From Novosphingobium huizhouense (lineage in GTDB: Bacteria > Pseudomonadota > Alphaproteobacteria > Sphingomonadales > Sphingomonadaceae), in the NCBI RefSeq assembly GCF_020179475.1, contig NZ_JAILXZ010000001.1:930001-994000 (forward strand): a stretch of DNA of 64,000 nucleotides, given 5' to 3'. This document shows, piece after piece, positions 1 through 8,636 of the stretch (position 1 is the first letter of the stretch; every line of letters starts with the position of its first letter). The notes under the pieces were generated by a model. The model ran no database searches, was not told the origin of the DNA, and worked only from the letters and a program-made list of their open reading frames with translations. The translations under genes and the position numbers were made by a program.

Positions 1-1290
1 CAGCTTGTGCAGTTCGGCTTCGATCTCTGCCGGATAGATGTTGGCCCCGCCCGAGATGATCATGTCGTTCTTGCGGTCGCACAAGTAGAGGAACCCGTCG
101 GCGTCGAAGTAGCCGACGTCGCCCGGGGTGATCAGCCCGTACTTCTCCATCGCCGCGCGCTTTTCAGGCGCGTTCTGGTAGGTGAACTCGGTGGCGATGC
201 GGCTCTTGCCGATGACTTCGCCGACGGTGCCGGGAGGCACGTCGTTGCCGGCCTCGTCGACCACCCGCAGGTCGACGCCGGGCATGACCCGCCCCACCGA
301 GCCGGGATGCGCGAGCCATTCCTCCGACGTGAGGCTGGTCACGTTGCCCATCTCGGTCGAGCCGTAGTATTCGTTGATCACCGGTCCCCACCATTCGATC
401 ATCGCGCGCTTGACCGGCGGCGGGCAGGGCGCGGCGGCGTGGGTGATGAAGCGCAGCGAGGAGAGGTCGTACTTGCGCTTCACCTCGTCGGGCAGGCGCA
501 GCAGGCGGTTGAACATGATCGGCACCATGTTGAGGTGCGTGATCCTCTCGCGTTCGATCAGCGCGAGCAATTCCTCGGCATCGAAGCGCGGGGTCACCAC
601 GACGTTGGCGCCGAGCCGGATCGAAAAGGCCGAATGCGCGTTCGGCGCCGAGTGGTAGACCGGGCCGATCACCGCGGTGACCACGCTTTCGGGCGGGGCG
701 CGGCCCTCGATCACGTCCATGTAGCCATAGGAGCGGCCGAGCATCAGCGTGACCGCCTCGGCCTGCTCGGGGGTCGCCGGGGTGCGGCGCACGCCCTTCG
801 GCCGGCCGGTGGTGCCCGAGGTATAGATGATCGAGGCGAGCGGCGGCAGCGGCTCGCCGTCGAACGGGGCCGCGGCGTCGACCAGCGCGCCCCAGACCGG
901 CAGGCCCGGCGGCGGCGCGGTCTCGCCGAGGTGGTAGGCGCTGCGGATTTCGGGCGGGGTCTCGACCACGATCACCTTCAGCCCCTCGGGGATCGCCTCG
1001 GCGATCGGCGGCAGCAGGTCGGCGTGGATCAGCATCAGCTTCACCCCGCTGTCGCGCAGCAGGTAGCCCGCCTCGTCCGGCGTGTAGTGCCAGTTGACCG
1101 GCACCGGGTAGGCGCCGACGATGCCGGCGGCGAACGAGCCTTCGAAATAGGCGAGGTCGTTGCGCAAGTAGAAGGCGACGCCGTCGCCCGGCCCCACGCC
1201 CGCCGCGCGCAGCACGCTCGCCGCCTTGCGCGCCCGCGCATCGAATTGCGCCGGGGTCAGCGTGACATCGCCGCTCTTGATCCAGCCCAT
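1..1290 (-). CDS. AMP-dependent acyl-CoA ligase, 3' part outside window
   Basis: Activates a carboxylic acid to its CoA thioester through an acyl-adenylate. The frame is open from an ATG at 1290 to the window edge, giving 430 codons, so the C-terminus is missing. Visible motifs are the P-loop YTSGTTGRPKG at about residue 165, the STEMG adenine-site motif, and the hinge region GDVGYFDADGFLYLCDRKND followed by ISGGANIYPAE, which is typical of fatty-acyl/aryl-CoA ligases. A purine-rich GGAGAGAGAGG sits just before the start. It is the last visible gene of a minus-strand operon with an acyl-CoA dehydrogenase, an SDR and a phosphotransferase, so it probably feeds a beta-oxidation-like pathway. The substrate cannot be read from sequence. 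Confidence 0.93.
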   Translation of the reverse strand, partial: MGWIKSGDVTLTPAQFDARARKAASVLRAAGVGPGDGVAFYLRNDLAYFEGSFAAGIVGAYPVPVNWHYTPDEAGYLLRDSGVKLMLIHADLLPPIAEAIPEGLKVIVVETPPEIRSAYHLGETAPPPGLPVWGALVDAAAPFDGEPLPPLASIIYTSGTTGRPKGVRRTPATPEQAEAVTLMLGRSYGYMDVIEGRAPPESVVTAVIGPVYHSAPNAHSAFSIRLGANVVVTPRFDAEELLALIERERITHLNMVPIMFNRLLRLPDEVKRKYDLSSLRFITHAAAPCPPPVKRAMIEWWGPVINEYYGSTEMGNVTSLTSEEWLAHPGSVGRVMPGVDLRVVDEAGNDVPPGTVGEVIGKSRIATEFTYQNAPEKRAAMEKYGLITPGDVGYFDADGFLYLCDRKNDMIISGGANIYPAEIEAELHKL

Positions 1291-1381
1291 CCTCTCTCTC
1301 CGGCCTTGCGCCCGCGCCGTGGCGGGTCGTCGTCTGGCGGGGGGCGGCGCGCTTCGCTGCCGCCCCCCTTGCACGATCAGG

Positions 1382-2608
1382 TCAGCGCGCGTTGCTCTGC
1401 ACGTATTCCTGGATCTTCTGCTTGCCGAGCTGGCTCATGTGGACTTCGTCCGGTCCGTCGGCGATGCGCACGAAGCGGTTGAGCGTGAAGAACGCCGCCA
1501 CCGGGGTGTCGCCGCTCACGCCCATGCCGCCGTGGACCTGGATCGCGCGGTCGCACACGGTCTGCGCCATCTGCGGCGCGACGACCTTGATCGCGGCGAT
1601 GAGATCCTTGGCCACCTTGTTGCCGAAGCGGTCCATCGCATCGGCGGCCTTGAGCGTCAGCAGGCGCGCCATCTCGATCTCGCAGAAGCTCTTGGCGATG
1701 TCCTGGCGGATGCTCGACTGGTCGGCGAGCTTCTTGCCGAAGGCGGTGCGGCTGTCGGCGCGGCGCGCCATGAACTCGAGCGCCCGCTGCGCCTGGCCGA
1801 TCGAGCGCATGCAGTGGTGGATGCGGCCGGGCCCGAGGCGCCCTTGCGCGATTTCGAAGCCACGGCCTTCGCCGAGGATCAGGTTCTCCTTGGGCACGCG
1901 CACGTTGTCGAAGCGCAGCTCGCATTCACCGCCGGGCGAATTGTGCGAACCGAACACGGTGAGGTGGCGCACGATGGTGATGCCAGGCGTGTTGGGCTCG
2001 ACCAGGATCTGCGAGTGCTGGCTGTGGCGCGGACCGTCGAAGCGGCTCTTGCCCATCACGATCCAGATGTCGCAGCGCGGGTGCATCGCGTTGGAGATCC
2101 ACCACTTGCGCCCGTTGATCACGTAGTCGTCGCCATCGGGCAGGATCGACAGCTCGAGGTTGGTCGCGTCCGACGAGGCGACCTGCGGCTCGGTCATCAC
2201 GTAGGCCGAGCGGATCTCGCCGGCGAGCAGCGGCTTGAGCCACTTTTCCTGCTGCTCGGGGCTGCCGAACTTGGCGAGCACTTCCATGTTGCCCGTATCG
2301 GGCGCCGAGCAGTTGAACACCTGGCTCGACCACGGCACGCGGCCCATCAGCTCGGCCAGCGGCGCATATTCGAGGTTGGTCAGGCCCGGCGAAAATTCGC
2401 CGTACTCGTGCGGCAGGAACAGGTTCCACAGGCCCTGCGCATGGGCCTTGGCCTTGAGCTCCTCCATCCCCGGCCATTCCTTCCACAGGTTGGCGGGATC
2501 GTGGACGAAGTCGGTATAGGCCTGCTCGTTGGGATAAATGTGTTCGTCCATGAAGGCTTCGATCTGCGCCAGCAGACCCTTCACCTTGTCGGTATGTTCG
2601 AAAATCAT
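1382..2608 (-). CDS. acyl-CoA dehydrogenase
   Basis: FAD-dependent alpha,beta-dehydrogenation of an acyl-CoA; 408 aa, the usual length. Visible landmarks are [15 protein letters not shown] in the middle domain, [11 protein letters not shown] in the C-terminal helical domain and [13 protein letters not shown] near the C-terminus. The ATG at 2608 ([11 protein letters not shown]) is preferred to an upstream in-frame ATG because it matches family N-termini and leaves a 22-bp gap to the SDR gene upstream. It lies between an SDR and an acyl-CoA ligase. This ACAD + SDR + APH-family set resembles ACAD10/11-type catabolic clusters (inference). Confidence 0.95.
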   Translation of the reverse strand: MIFEHTDKVKGLLAQIEAFMDEHIYPNEQAYTDFVHDPANLWKEWPGMEELKAKAHAQGLWNLFLPHEYGEFSPGLTNLEYAPLAELMGRVPWSSQVFNCSAPDTGNMEVLAKFGSPEQQEKWLKPLLAGEIRSAYVMTEPQVASSDATNLELSILPDGDDYVINGRKWWISNAMHPRCDIWIVMGKSRFDGPRHSQHSQILVEPNTPGITIVRHLTVFGSHNSPGGECELRFDNVRVPKENLILGEGRGFEIAQGRLGPGRIHHCMRSIGQAQRALEFMARRADSRTAFGKKLADQSSIRQDIAKSFCEIEMARLLTLKAADAMDRFGNKVAKDLIAAIKVVAPQMAQTVCDRAIQVHGGMGVSGDTPVAAFFTLNRFVRIADGPDEVHMSQLGKQKIQEYVQSNAR

Positions 2609-2630
2609 GGTCGGTGCCTTTCCGGGTAAA

Positions 2631-3368
2631 TCAGAGCGATAGACCGCCATCGACCACGAGCGTGTGGCCGGTGACGTAGGATGCGAGGGGGGAGGCGAGG
2701 AAGATCGCGGCCCCCGCCATGTCTTCGGGCGTGCCGGCGCGGCGCTGCGCGATCGCGGCGAGCGCGCCTTCGAGCCGCTGGGGGTTCTGCGTGGTGACCT
2801 TGGTCAGCTTGGTGTCGACGAGGCCGGGGGCAAGGCCGTTCACCCGGATGCCGTCGGCGGCATAGGCTTGGCCGAGCGTCTTGGTCAGGCTGATCGCGCC
2901 CGCCTTCGACGCGGCATAGGCGGGATTGCCGATATTCGCCTTGAGCCCCGAGATCGAGCTGACGATGACGATCGAACCGCGCGTTTCCGAAAGCGCGGCG
3001 CGGAACTTGCGCGCGCAGTGCATCAGGCTGTCGAGGTTGACCGCCATCACCTTGTCCCAGCCCTCGCGCTCGAATTCACCGCGGCGATAGACCACGGTGC
3101 CCTGGCACAGGACCAGCACGTCGAGCCCGTCGAACGGGGCCGGCGCCGCCTCGATCGCATCGGGATCGCCGACGTCGACGCAAGAGTAGCCGAGCCCTGC
3201 GAGATCGGAGCCTTCGGCGGGATCGTAGTCGCCGGCGCTGGCGCGGGTGCCCCAGACGTGGACGTGCGCGCCGCGCAGCCGGAAGCCGTGGGCGATGCCG
3301 TTGCCGATGCCGCTCGAGCCGCCCACGACCAGCACGCGCTTGCCGGTAAAGTCGGTGTCGTCGATCAT
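2631..3368 (-). CDS. SDR-family oxidoreductase
   Basis: Classical short-chain dehydrogenase/reductase of 245 aa using NAD(P). The Rossmann glycine motif [13 protein letters not shown] lies near residue 10. The active-site serine is in IVIVSSISG and the catalytic pair in YAASKAG (Y-x3-K). The C-terminus [13 protein letters not shown] is standard for the family. The ATG at 3368 ([12 protein letters not shown]) is preferred over a 69-residue in-frame extension that reads through the neighbouring gene. It probably oxidises a hydroxyacyl-CoA or alcohol intermediate of the pathway encoded by this operon (inference). Confidence 0.92.
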   Translation of the reverse strand: MIDDTDFTGKRVLVVGGSSGIGNGIAHGFRLRGAHVHVWGTRASAGDYDPAEGSDLAGLGYSCVDVGDPDAIEAAPAPFDGLDVLVLCQGTVVYRRGEFEREGWDKVMAVNLDSLMHCARKFRAALSETRGSIVIVSSISGLKANIGNPAYAASKAGAISLTKTLGQAYAADGIRVNGLAPGLVDTKLTKVTTQNPQRLEGALAAIAQRRAGTPEDMAGAAIFLASPLASYVTGHTLVVDGGLSL

Positions 3369-3384
3369 TCCTGGATGTCCTTGC

Positions 3385-4428
3385 TTACCCGATGCGGCGC
3401 AGCGCGCGCTCGAACAGGTCGATGGTGTGGGCATGGAGGCGGTCGCCGATCTCGCGGGGGGCCTTGCCGGCGCAGGCGCGCGCGTTCGACCCTTCGAGGA
3501 TGATGCCGAGCTTGTAGCAGGCGAGCACCGCGAACCAGTCGAAGTGGGCGAGGTCGCGCCCGGTCGTCTCGCCATAGCGCGCGACCATCTCGTCGATCGT
3601 GGCGAAGCCTTCCCAGGGGGTGATCGCGACGTCGGTCGCGCGGCGCACGCCGTCCTCGGGCCAGGTCGCGGCGAGCCAGCCCAGATCGAGCAGCGGATCG
3701 CCCAATGTGCACAGCTCCCAGTCGACCACGGCGGCGAGTTCGCCGCTGTCGTGGCGGAACATCACGTTGGCGAGGTGGAAGTCGCCGTGGATCAGGCCGG
3801 GCTGGAACGAGGGCGGCATGTGCTGCTCGAGCCAGCGCGCCACCTTGTCGACGCCGGGGATCGCCTGCGGGCCGGTCCAGCCGGGAAATTCCTCGTAGCT
3901 CTTGAGCTGCGCCGCCCACCGCCCGACCTGGCGGCCGAGCCAGTTGTCGACCTTGCCGAAGTCGGCCAGGCCGACCGCGAGGGCGTCGACCTTGCTCAGC
4001 GCCGCAATGGCGTCGACCATGGCGAGCCCCATGCGGTGGCGCACGGCGGCGTCCGCGGCGTGGAGCGGCTCGAGCCCCTGCGTGGCGTTGAACCCGTCGA
4101 TCGGCTCCATCAGGTAGAACGCGGCGCCGAGCACGTCCTCCTGGGGGCAGGCGGCGATCAGGCCCGGGTGCGGCACGTCGCTGCCGGCGAGCGCGGCCAG
4201 CACGCGCGCTTCGCGACGCATCGTCTCGTTGGAGTTGGCGCGCAAGTGGGGCGGCGGGCGGCGCAGCACGTAGGTGCGCCCGGCGCGGGTGAAGCGCAGC
4301 AGGATGTTCTGCGTGCCGCCCGTCAGCGGTTCGACCGCTTCGAGCGGGCCCGCGCCCAGTCCCTCGCCATCCATCCAGCCCGCCAGCGCCGCCAGATCGA
4401 CGCCCGGTATGTCCGCCGGCTCGTTCAC
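3385..4428 (-). CDS. aminoglycoside/choline-kinase-like phosphotransferase
   Basis: APH/choline kinase fold protein of 347 aa, the ACAD10/11-associated type. Catalytic loop LIHGDFHLANVMF and Mg-binding loop VVDWELCTLGDPLLDLGW are both intact. Family members near acyl-CoA dehydrogenases are thought to phosphorylate 4-hydroxyacyl-CoAs, not antibiotics. That role is suggested here by the adjoining acyl-CoA dehydrogenase and SDR genes (inference). It is the first gene of the minus-strand operon, so its promoter faces the TetR gene across the intergenic region 4429-4536. Confidence 0.92.
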   Translation of the reverse strand: MNEPADIPGVDLAALAGWMDGEGLGAGPLEAVEPLTGGTQNILLRFTRAGRTYVLRRPPPHLRANSNETMRREARVLAALAGSDVPHPGLIAACPQEDVLGAAFYLMEPIDGFNATQGLEPLHAADAAVRHRMGLAMVDAIAALSKVDALAVGLADFGKVDNWLGRQVGRWAAQLKSYEEFPGWTGPQAIPGVDKVARWLEQHMPPSFQPGLIHGDFHLANVMFRHDSGELAAVVDWELCTLGDPLLDLGWLAATWPEDGVRRATDVAITPWEGFATIDEMVARYGETTGRDLAHFDWFAVLACYKLGIILEGSNARACAGKAPREIGDRLHAHTIDLFERALRRIG

Positions 4429-4479
4429 GCATCCTCCATCGCCGGGTCGGTCCGCCCTTCGTCGCAGGCGCCGAATCCC

Positions 4480-4495
4480 TTATCCAGATGGATAA
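4480..4495. promoter_or_regulatory. inverted repeat, likely TetR operator
   Basis: Perfect 7-bp arms TTATCCA / TGGATAA around a 2-bp centre, 52 bp upstream of the phosphotransferase start and 42 bp before the TetR start. Its position between divergent genes makes it the best candidate for the TetR binding site. Inferred from symmetry only. Confidence 0.6.
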
Positions 4496-4499
4496 TGTG

Positions 4500-4529
4500 T
4501 TTGACTTAATGCGCTGTCAAAGGGTATTT
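4500..4529 (+). promoter_or_regulatory. candidate promoter of the TetR gene with a second inverted repeat
   Basis: TTGACT at 4501-4506 and TATTT at 4525-4529 are spaced like -35 and -10 boxes. The -35 overlaps a second symmetric pair, TTTGAC (4500-4505) and GTCAAA (4516-4521). This fits autoregulation of the TetR gene; no experimental support. Confidence 0.4.
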
Positions 4530-4536
4530 GCGCGCC

Positions 4537-5172
4537 ATGGCAACCAGCGCTGCGGCCTCGCGGGTCGATCCGGCCGAAATGCTCAAGGAAGCGGCGCTGC
4601 GGCTCTTTGCCGAGCACGGCGTCGACGGGGTGACCGTGCGCCAGATCGCCGAACTCGCCGGGCAGAAGAACCACGCCGCGGTGGGCTACCACTTCGGGTC
4701 GAAGGAAGCGCTGGTGCGCGCGGTCATCGCCCATGGCGCGCGGCTGATCGACGATCTGCGCAATCGCGAGCTCGACGCGCTGGAGGCGCAGGGTGGGCCG
4801 CAGACGCTGTTCGACGCGACCCGGCTGCTGGTGCGCACCTCGCTGCTGCCGTCGGACCCGCCGTGGAGCGATTGCTACAACCGCTTCGTGGTCGTGCTCC
4901 AGCTGTCCAACCGCGCGTTGTTCATGGAGGCGCTCGAGGGGCGGTGGAATTCGGGCTACCAGCGGTGCCTCGATCACATCCGCCGGCTGCTGGCGCCGCG
5001 CCCGCCGGCAACGATCAACCGGCGGCTGCTGTTCATGGGCGCCTCGCTCGGCGGGATTCTGTCGGCGCGCGAAAGCGAGCTTGCCGATACCTCGCGCCCG
5101 CACCCGACCTGGACCGATCCGGCGACGCTCGACGCCATCGCCGCGGCGCTCGCGGCGATGCTGGCCGACTGA
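4537..5172 (+). CDS. TetR/AcrR-family transcriptional regulator
   Basis: Repressor-type regulator of 211 aa. The N-terminal helix-turn-helix (about residues 10-60) includes VDGVTVRQIAELAG and AVGYHFGSKEALVRAV, the TetR DNA-binding signature. The C-terminal half is the variable ligand-binding domain. The ATG at 4537 is used; an in-frame TTG at 4528 lies closer to an AAAGGG sequence and is an alternative. It is divergent from the acyl-CoA operon, whose control by an acyl-CoA-like ligand is the natural hypothesis. It ends 10 bp from the convergent kpsS gene. Confidence 0.92.
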   Translation: MATSAAASRVDPAEMLKEAALRLFAEHGVDGVTVRQIAELAGQKNHAAVGYHFGSKEALVRAVIAHGARLIDDLRNRELDALEAQGGPQTLFDATRLLVRTSLLPSDPPWSDCYNRFVVVLQLSNRALFMEALEGRWNSGYQRCLDHIRRLLAPRPPATINRRLLFMGASLGGILSARESELADTSRPHPTWTDPATLDAIAAALAAMLAD

Positions 5173-5182
5173 ACCTGCGCAG

Positions 5183-6520
5183 CTAGCGGCCGGCGAGGGC
5201 GGCGATCGGCGGGCGGGACGCAGCCTCGCCGGCAGCGATGCCTGCGGCCGCGCTCGCGGCCTCGCCGGCTGCGGGGCGGCGCTGCACCGCGGCGCGGGGC
5301 AGGCTGGTCGCCTCGGCGCTCCAGATCAGGCCGGTGGCCGAAGCCTCGGGAGCGAGCTTGCGATAGAAGCTGCCGTTGATCTGCGTGGTCGCGATCAGTT
5401 CGTCGCGGAACTTGAGGAACAGGTCGTTGTCGGGCACCGCCTCGGGCGCATCGGCCCAGAACCGGTCGAGCGAGCCCTGGTAGGTGAGCCCGGGCATGTC
5501 CCACACCGCCTGCCCCACCGCCTTGGTCGGACACTTCATCCCCACCGCGGTCAGCCCGACCGTGCTGTTGATCACCACCACTCCGCGGCAGTGCCGGATC
5601 AGCGTGGGGGTATGCTGGTCGTGGATGTAGAGCACGCGGCCGGGACAGCCCGCCTCGGCCGCGAGGGTGCGGACGAGGCGGGTGTAGTTGCGATAGCCGC
5701 GGTCCATCGGGTGGTGCTTGAGCACGAGCAGGCAATCCCCCGGGGCATGGCGGGCGAACGAGGCGATGGTCGAGGCGATGAAGCCTTCGACCCCGCCGAC
5801 GTCGGCGTGGACGACGACCTGCGAATCGTTGTGGACCTGCAGCGGCACGAGGAAGAAGCGCTTGTCGAACTCCCCCTCGAGCCGGGCCTGGACGCCGCGC
5901 TGGCGCCACTTGAACCATTGCTTGCGCAAGGGCGAGAGCAGCCAGGGGAACATTTCCATGATCGTCAGCGGGCGGTGGTGGCGGTAGTGCGGGAAGAAGA
6001 CCTGCCCGAACCCGCCGATGGTGAAGTAGAGGAAGCCCCACCACACCATCCACCAGAAGCTGTGCGGCATCGAGCGCCGGGCGATGACCCGGTCGGGCGC
6101 GCGCCGGTACTCCTCGGGCGTGCGGGTCATCAGGCTGTTGGCGTTGACGCCGTCGCGCTCGAGCGTGACAAAGTCGGGCCGGATGTAGCCTTCCTCGAAC
6201 ACGCCGACCTCGATATTCAGGTCCTGCGCGACGCGGTGCGCGGCCTGGTGGATCGGGCGGCAATCGCCGAACAGGAACACCAGGTCGATGTCGAGCTCGG
6301 CCAGCCGGTGGCCGAGCCAGCGCGGCCAGTCCTCCATCGTTCCGCGATAGGTTTCGCCGCCCGGATAGAACAGCCAGTCGCCGGCATTGAAGTTGATCTT
6401 GTGGACGCTGGCCCCGGCCTCGGCCAGGTCTTGTGCGAAGCGGGTGAAGAACGGGCCGACGGGTCCCTGCAGCAGCAGGATGCGCCGCCCCCGAAATGCC
6501 TTAATTCCACCATCGATCAC
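5183..6520 (-). CDS. kpsS: KpsS-like capsule beta-Kdo transferase
   Basis: Cytoplasmic enzyme of the KpsC/KpsS family, which adds the first beta-Kdo residues to lysophosphatidylglycerol to make the lipid anchor of ABC-dependent capsules; 445 aa. The two family hallmarks are present: an acidic motif EEGYIRPDFVTLE near residue 110 and a His-Pro motif LKHHPMDRG near residue 270. The start is GTG at 6520, overlapping the 3' end of the kpsC-like gene by 20 bp, so translation is probably coupled. The C-terminal 30 residues are alanine-rich and unlikely to be structured. It is the last gene of a four-gene minus-strand operon. Confidence 0.9.
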   Translation of the reverse strand: MIDGGIKAFRGRRILLLQGPVGPFFTRFAQDLAEAGASVHKINFNAGDWLFYPGGETYRGTMEDWPRWLGHRLAELDIDLVFLFGDCRPIHQAAHRVAQDLNIEVGVFEEGYIRPDFVTLERDGVNANSLMTRTPEEYRRAPDRVIARRSMPHSFWWMVWWGFLYFTIGGFGQVFFPHYRHHRPLTIMEMFPWLLSPLRKQWFKWRQRGVQARLEGEFDKRFFLVPLQVHNDSQVVVHADVGGVEGFIASTIASFARHAPGDCLLVLKHHPMDRGYRNYTRLVRTLAAEAGCPGRVLYIHDQHTPTLIRHCRGVVVINSTVGLTAVGMKCPTKAVGQAVWDMPGLTYQGSLDRFWADAPEAVPDNDLFLKFRDELIATTQINGSFYRKLAPEASATGLIWSAEATSLPRAAVQRRPAAGEAASAAAGIAAGEAASRPPIAALAGR

Positions 6521-7640
6521 GACTGCGGGCCCCCAGCCATGCCCGGCCGAGCGTGCGCAGCTTGCGGGTCAACCGGGCGGTTCCCCCTGTGCGCAGCCCG
6601 TCGAGCTTTCCATCCCTTTCCAGCATATTACGCTGCCGTGCAATATTGGATAGGACGGATTCGCAGTTTGTCGGTCGTTGATGCAGTTCATCCCAGTAGA
6701 GCGGATATTGCAGTAACGTTCCTGCAACAATCTGATCGACGCTCAGTCTTGTCGTCCGCCGCGCGGCAGCCGCGGCGAGCGGGGCGCGGTCGGTGGTTGC
6801 GCCCCAACCGGCATAGAACGGCATGCCCCAGGTGGTCACCGGCTTGTTGCGCAGCAGCGCGTCGAACCCTGCGAGCGAGGTGATCGTATGGACCTCGTCG
6901 CAGGCTTCGATGCAGCTGACGATCGAACACTGCGTCTCGACCACGTCGGCGATGGCCATCGCCTCGCGCTCGGCGCCGCGCCCGCGCCGGTTGCCGCTCA
7001 TCACGTCGGGGTGCGGCTTGTAGACGATGCAGGCATCGGGGCAGGTCGCGCGCACCCGTTCGAGCAGCGCGAGGTTGGAGCGGACGTCGGTGCCGCCCAG
7101 CGCGATCGAGGCGTCGCTCTCGACCTGGCCGGGGACGAGGACGATGCGCCGTCCCGCGCCGCGCCAGGCGGGGGCGGTGCGCGCCTCGATGTTGTACTTG
7201 GTCAGCCCCTGCTCGACGATCGTCGCCCGCGCCGCCGCCGCGCGCGCCAGCAGCGCATCGTCGAACGCGGCGCCGTTCAGGATCGTCTCGAGCCGGCTCG
7301 GCCGCGTCGCATCGAAGTAGATCCCGATCTCGTCGATCACCAGCGACTGCGGCGCGATCAGGTCCGATCCGAGGCCCACCGAGCGGACGAAGCCGTCCTC
7401 GATGCGCAGTAAAGTGGCGCCGGTCTCGCCGGCAAGGCGCTTCACCCCGGCAGGAGCGATCGCCCCCCAGACGGCGAGCGCATCGCCCGGCCCCGGCGCC
7501 AGCGCGCGCGCGGCGGCGGCATCGGCGCAGAAGCGCAGCGCGCGGCACTGCGCGGCGAGGATGGGCGCGAGGTTGTAGGCCTTCCACCGCCGCATGCCGA
7601 CGCCGACGATCCGGCCGAAGCGCGGCGCCGCGCTCAGCAC
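6501..7640 (-). CDS. kpsC: KpsC-like capsule Kdo transferase, single domain
   Basis: Related to one half of KpsC, which in E. coli has two tandem Kdo-transferase domains (about 675 aa). Only one domain (379 aa) is present here. Family motifs are RIEDGFVRSVGLG near residue 78 and VYKPHPDVMSGNRRG near residue 207, with TITSLAGFDALLRNKPVTTW further on. The GTG at 7640 is chosen because it keeps the N-terminal strand FGRIVGVGMRRWKA and overlaps the stop of the upstream glycosyltransferase gene; ATG at 7595 is the alternative. It should extend the Kdo linker begun by KpsS. One domain may imply only one linkage type (inference). Confidence 0.88.
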   Translation of the reverse strand: MLSAAPRFGRIVGVGMRRWKAYNLAPILAAQCRALRFCADAAAARALAPGPGDALAVWGAIAPAGVKRLAGETGATLLRIEDGFVRSVGLGSDLIAPQSLVIDEIGIYFDATRPSRLETILNGAAFDDALLARAAAARATIVEQGLTKYNIEARTAPAWRGAGRRIVLVPGQVESDASIALGGTDVRSNLALLERVRATCPDACIVYKPHPDVMSGNRRGRGAEREAMAIADVVETQCSIVSCIEACDEVHTITSLAGFDALLRNKPVTTWGMPFYAGWGATTDRAPLAAAAARRTTRLSVDQIVAGTLLQYPLYWDELHQRPTNCESVLSNIARQRNMLERDGKLDGLRTGGTARLTRKLRTLGRAWLGARSRDRWWN

Positions 7641-8632
7641 CCCAGCGCCGCCGCGAGCTGGTCGAGCCGCTGCGCCCAGGTGTGGTTGGCAAGGACATGC
7701 CGCGCCCCTTCTCGCGCGCGGTCGAGGTCCTCGGCAGAGGGCCCATGGCGCAGCCGGGCGAACAGCGCGCGCGCCTCCTCGTCGCAGGAGACGACATGGC
7801 AGAAGTCGCGGAACGAGGCGTCGACCGACCTTGCCGGCGAGGTTACCGCAATCCCGCCGCAGGCCAGGATCTCGACCAGCCGGCGCGAGAACATCGTTTC
7901 CGAATCGGTCACGGTGTTGACGTTGAGCGAGACGAGGTTGGTCTTGTAGATCTGCGCGGTCGCGGCGTGGTCGACCGCCGCGCGCACCTCCAGCCCGGGC
8001 AGGTCGGGGTAGCGGTAGACCTGGCGCTGCCGGTTCGAATTGCGGTCGTAGACGACCAGCCCCATCCCGGCGTCGAGCACGGCGCGAAATGCCATGTCCT
8101 GCCAGGCGCGTCGCGCATCGTGGACATGGCTGCTGTAGCTGCCGACGAAGTTGGCGTCGTTGCGTTCGAAGTGGAACCCGGTGAAGGCGTGGAACGCGGG
8201 CTGGACCGGGAACGGCAGGACGTCGAGCCGCGCCTGCACGCCCATTTCCGCGCGGTAGCGCGGCAGGCAGTTCGCATCGACCGTGAACACATGGTCGAAC
8301 AGGCGCGCGCTGTCGATGAAGCGCGGGAAATGCACCCCGTCCTCCTTGTTCCAGAATGCCGCCGGAATGCCGAGGTCGCGCGCCTTGGCGACCAGCGCGC
8401 GCAGCCGCCGGTTCGAGCGCAGCATCCACGCAGGATAACGGGCGATCCGGCCCTTCCAGCTGCCGCCGATCCCGTGCCAGGCCGATTCCACCAGCAGCAG
8501 GTCGGGGCGCGCCGCGCCCGACAGCGCGGAAAAGTCGTCGCCCGCCACGTCGAGCACGGTGCATTCGTGCGACAGGCACGCGCGGGTAAGCTCGTCGGCC
8601 ACCAGCGCGATGCGAAGCCTGCTGCGCGCCAT
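7634..8632 (-). CDS. CgeB-like glycosyltransferase
   Basis: GT-B type glycosyltransferase of 332 aa resembling the CgeB / Glyco_trans_1_2 group. The C-terminal half holds the typical nucleotide-sugar region: YKTNLVSLNVNTVTDSETMF followed by RRLVEILACGGIAVTSP. The ATG at 8632 is preferred over an in-frame extension into the upstream gene. It overlaps the kpsC-like gene by 7 bp and starts 4 bp from the upstream beta-helix gene, so all are co-transcribed. It probably adds a sugar to the capsule repeat or linker; donor and acceptor are not predictable. Confidence 0.85.
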   Translation of the reverse strand: MARSRLRIALVADELTRACLSHECTVLDVAGDDFSALSGAARPDLLLVESAWHGIGGSWKGRIARYPAWMLRSNRRLRALVAKARDLGIPAAFWNKEDGVHFPRFIDSARLFDHVFTVDANCLPRYRAEMGVQARLDVLPFPVQPAFHAFTGFHFERNDANFVGSYSSHVHDARRAWQDMAFRAVLDAGMGLVVYDRNSNRQRQVYRYPDLPGLEVRAAVDHAATAQIYKTNLVSLNVNTVTDSETMFSRRLVEILACGGIAVTSPARSVDASFRDFCHVVSCDEEARALFARLRHGPSAEDLDRAREGARHVLANHTWAQRLDQLAAALGC

Positions 8633-8636
8633 TGCG

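Noticed and set aside
7..1482. 491-codon plus-strand frame at the window start
   Set aside because: Antisense of an acyl-CoA ligase with complete adenylation motifs.
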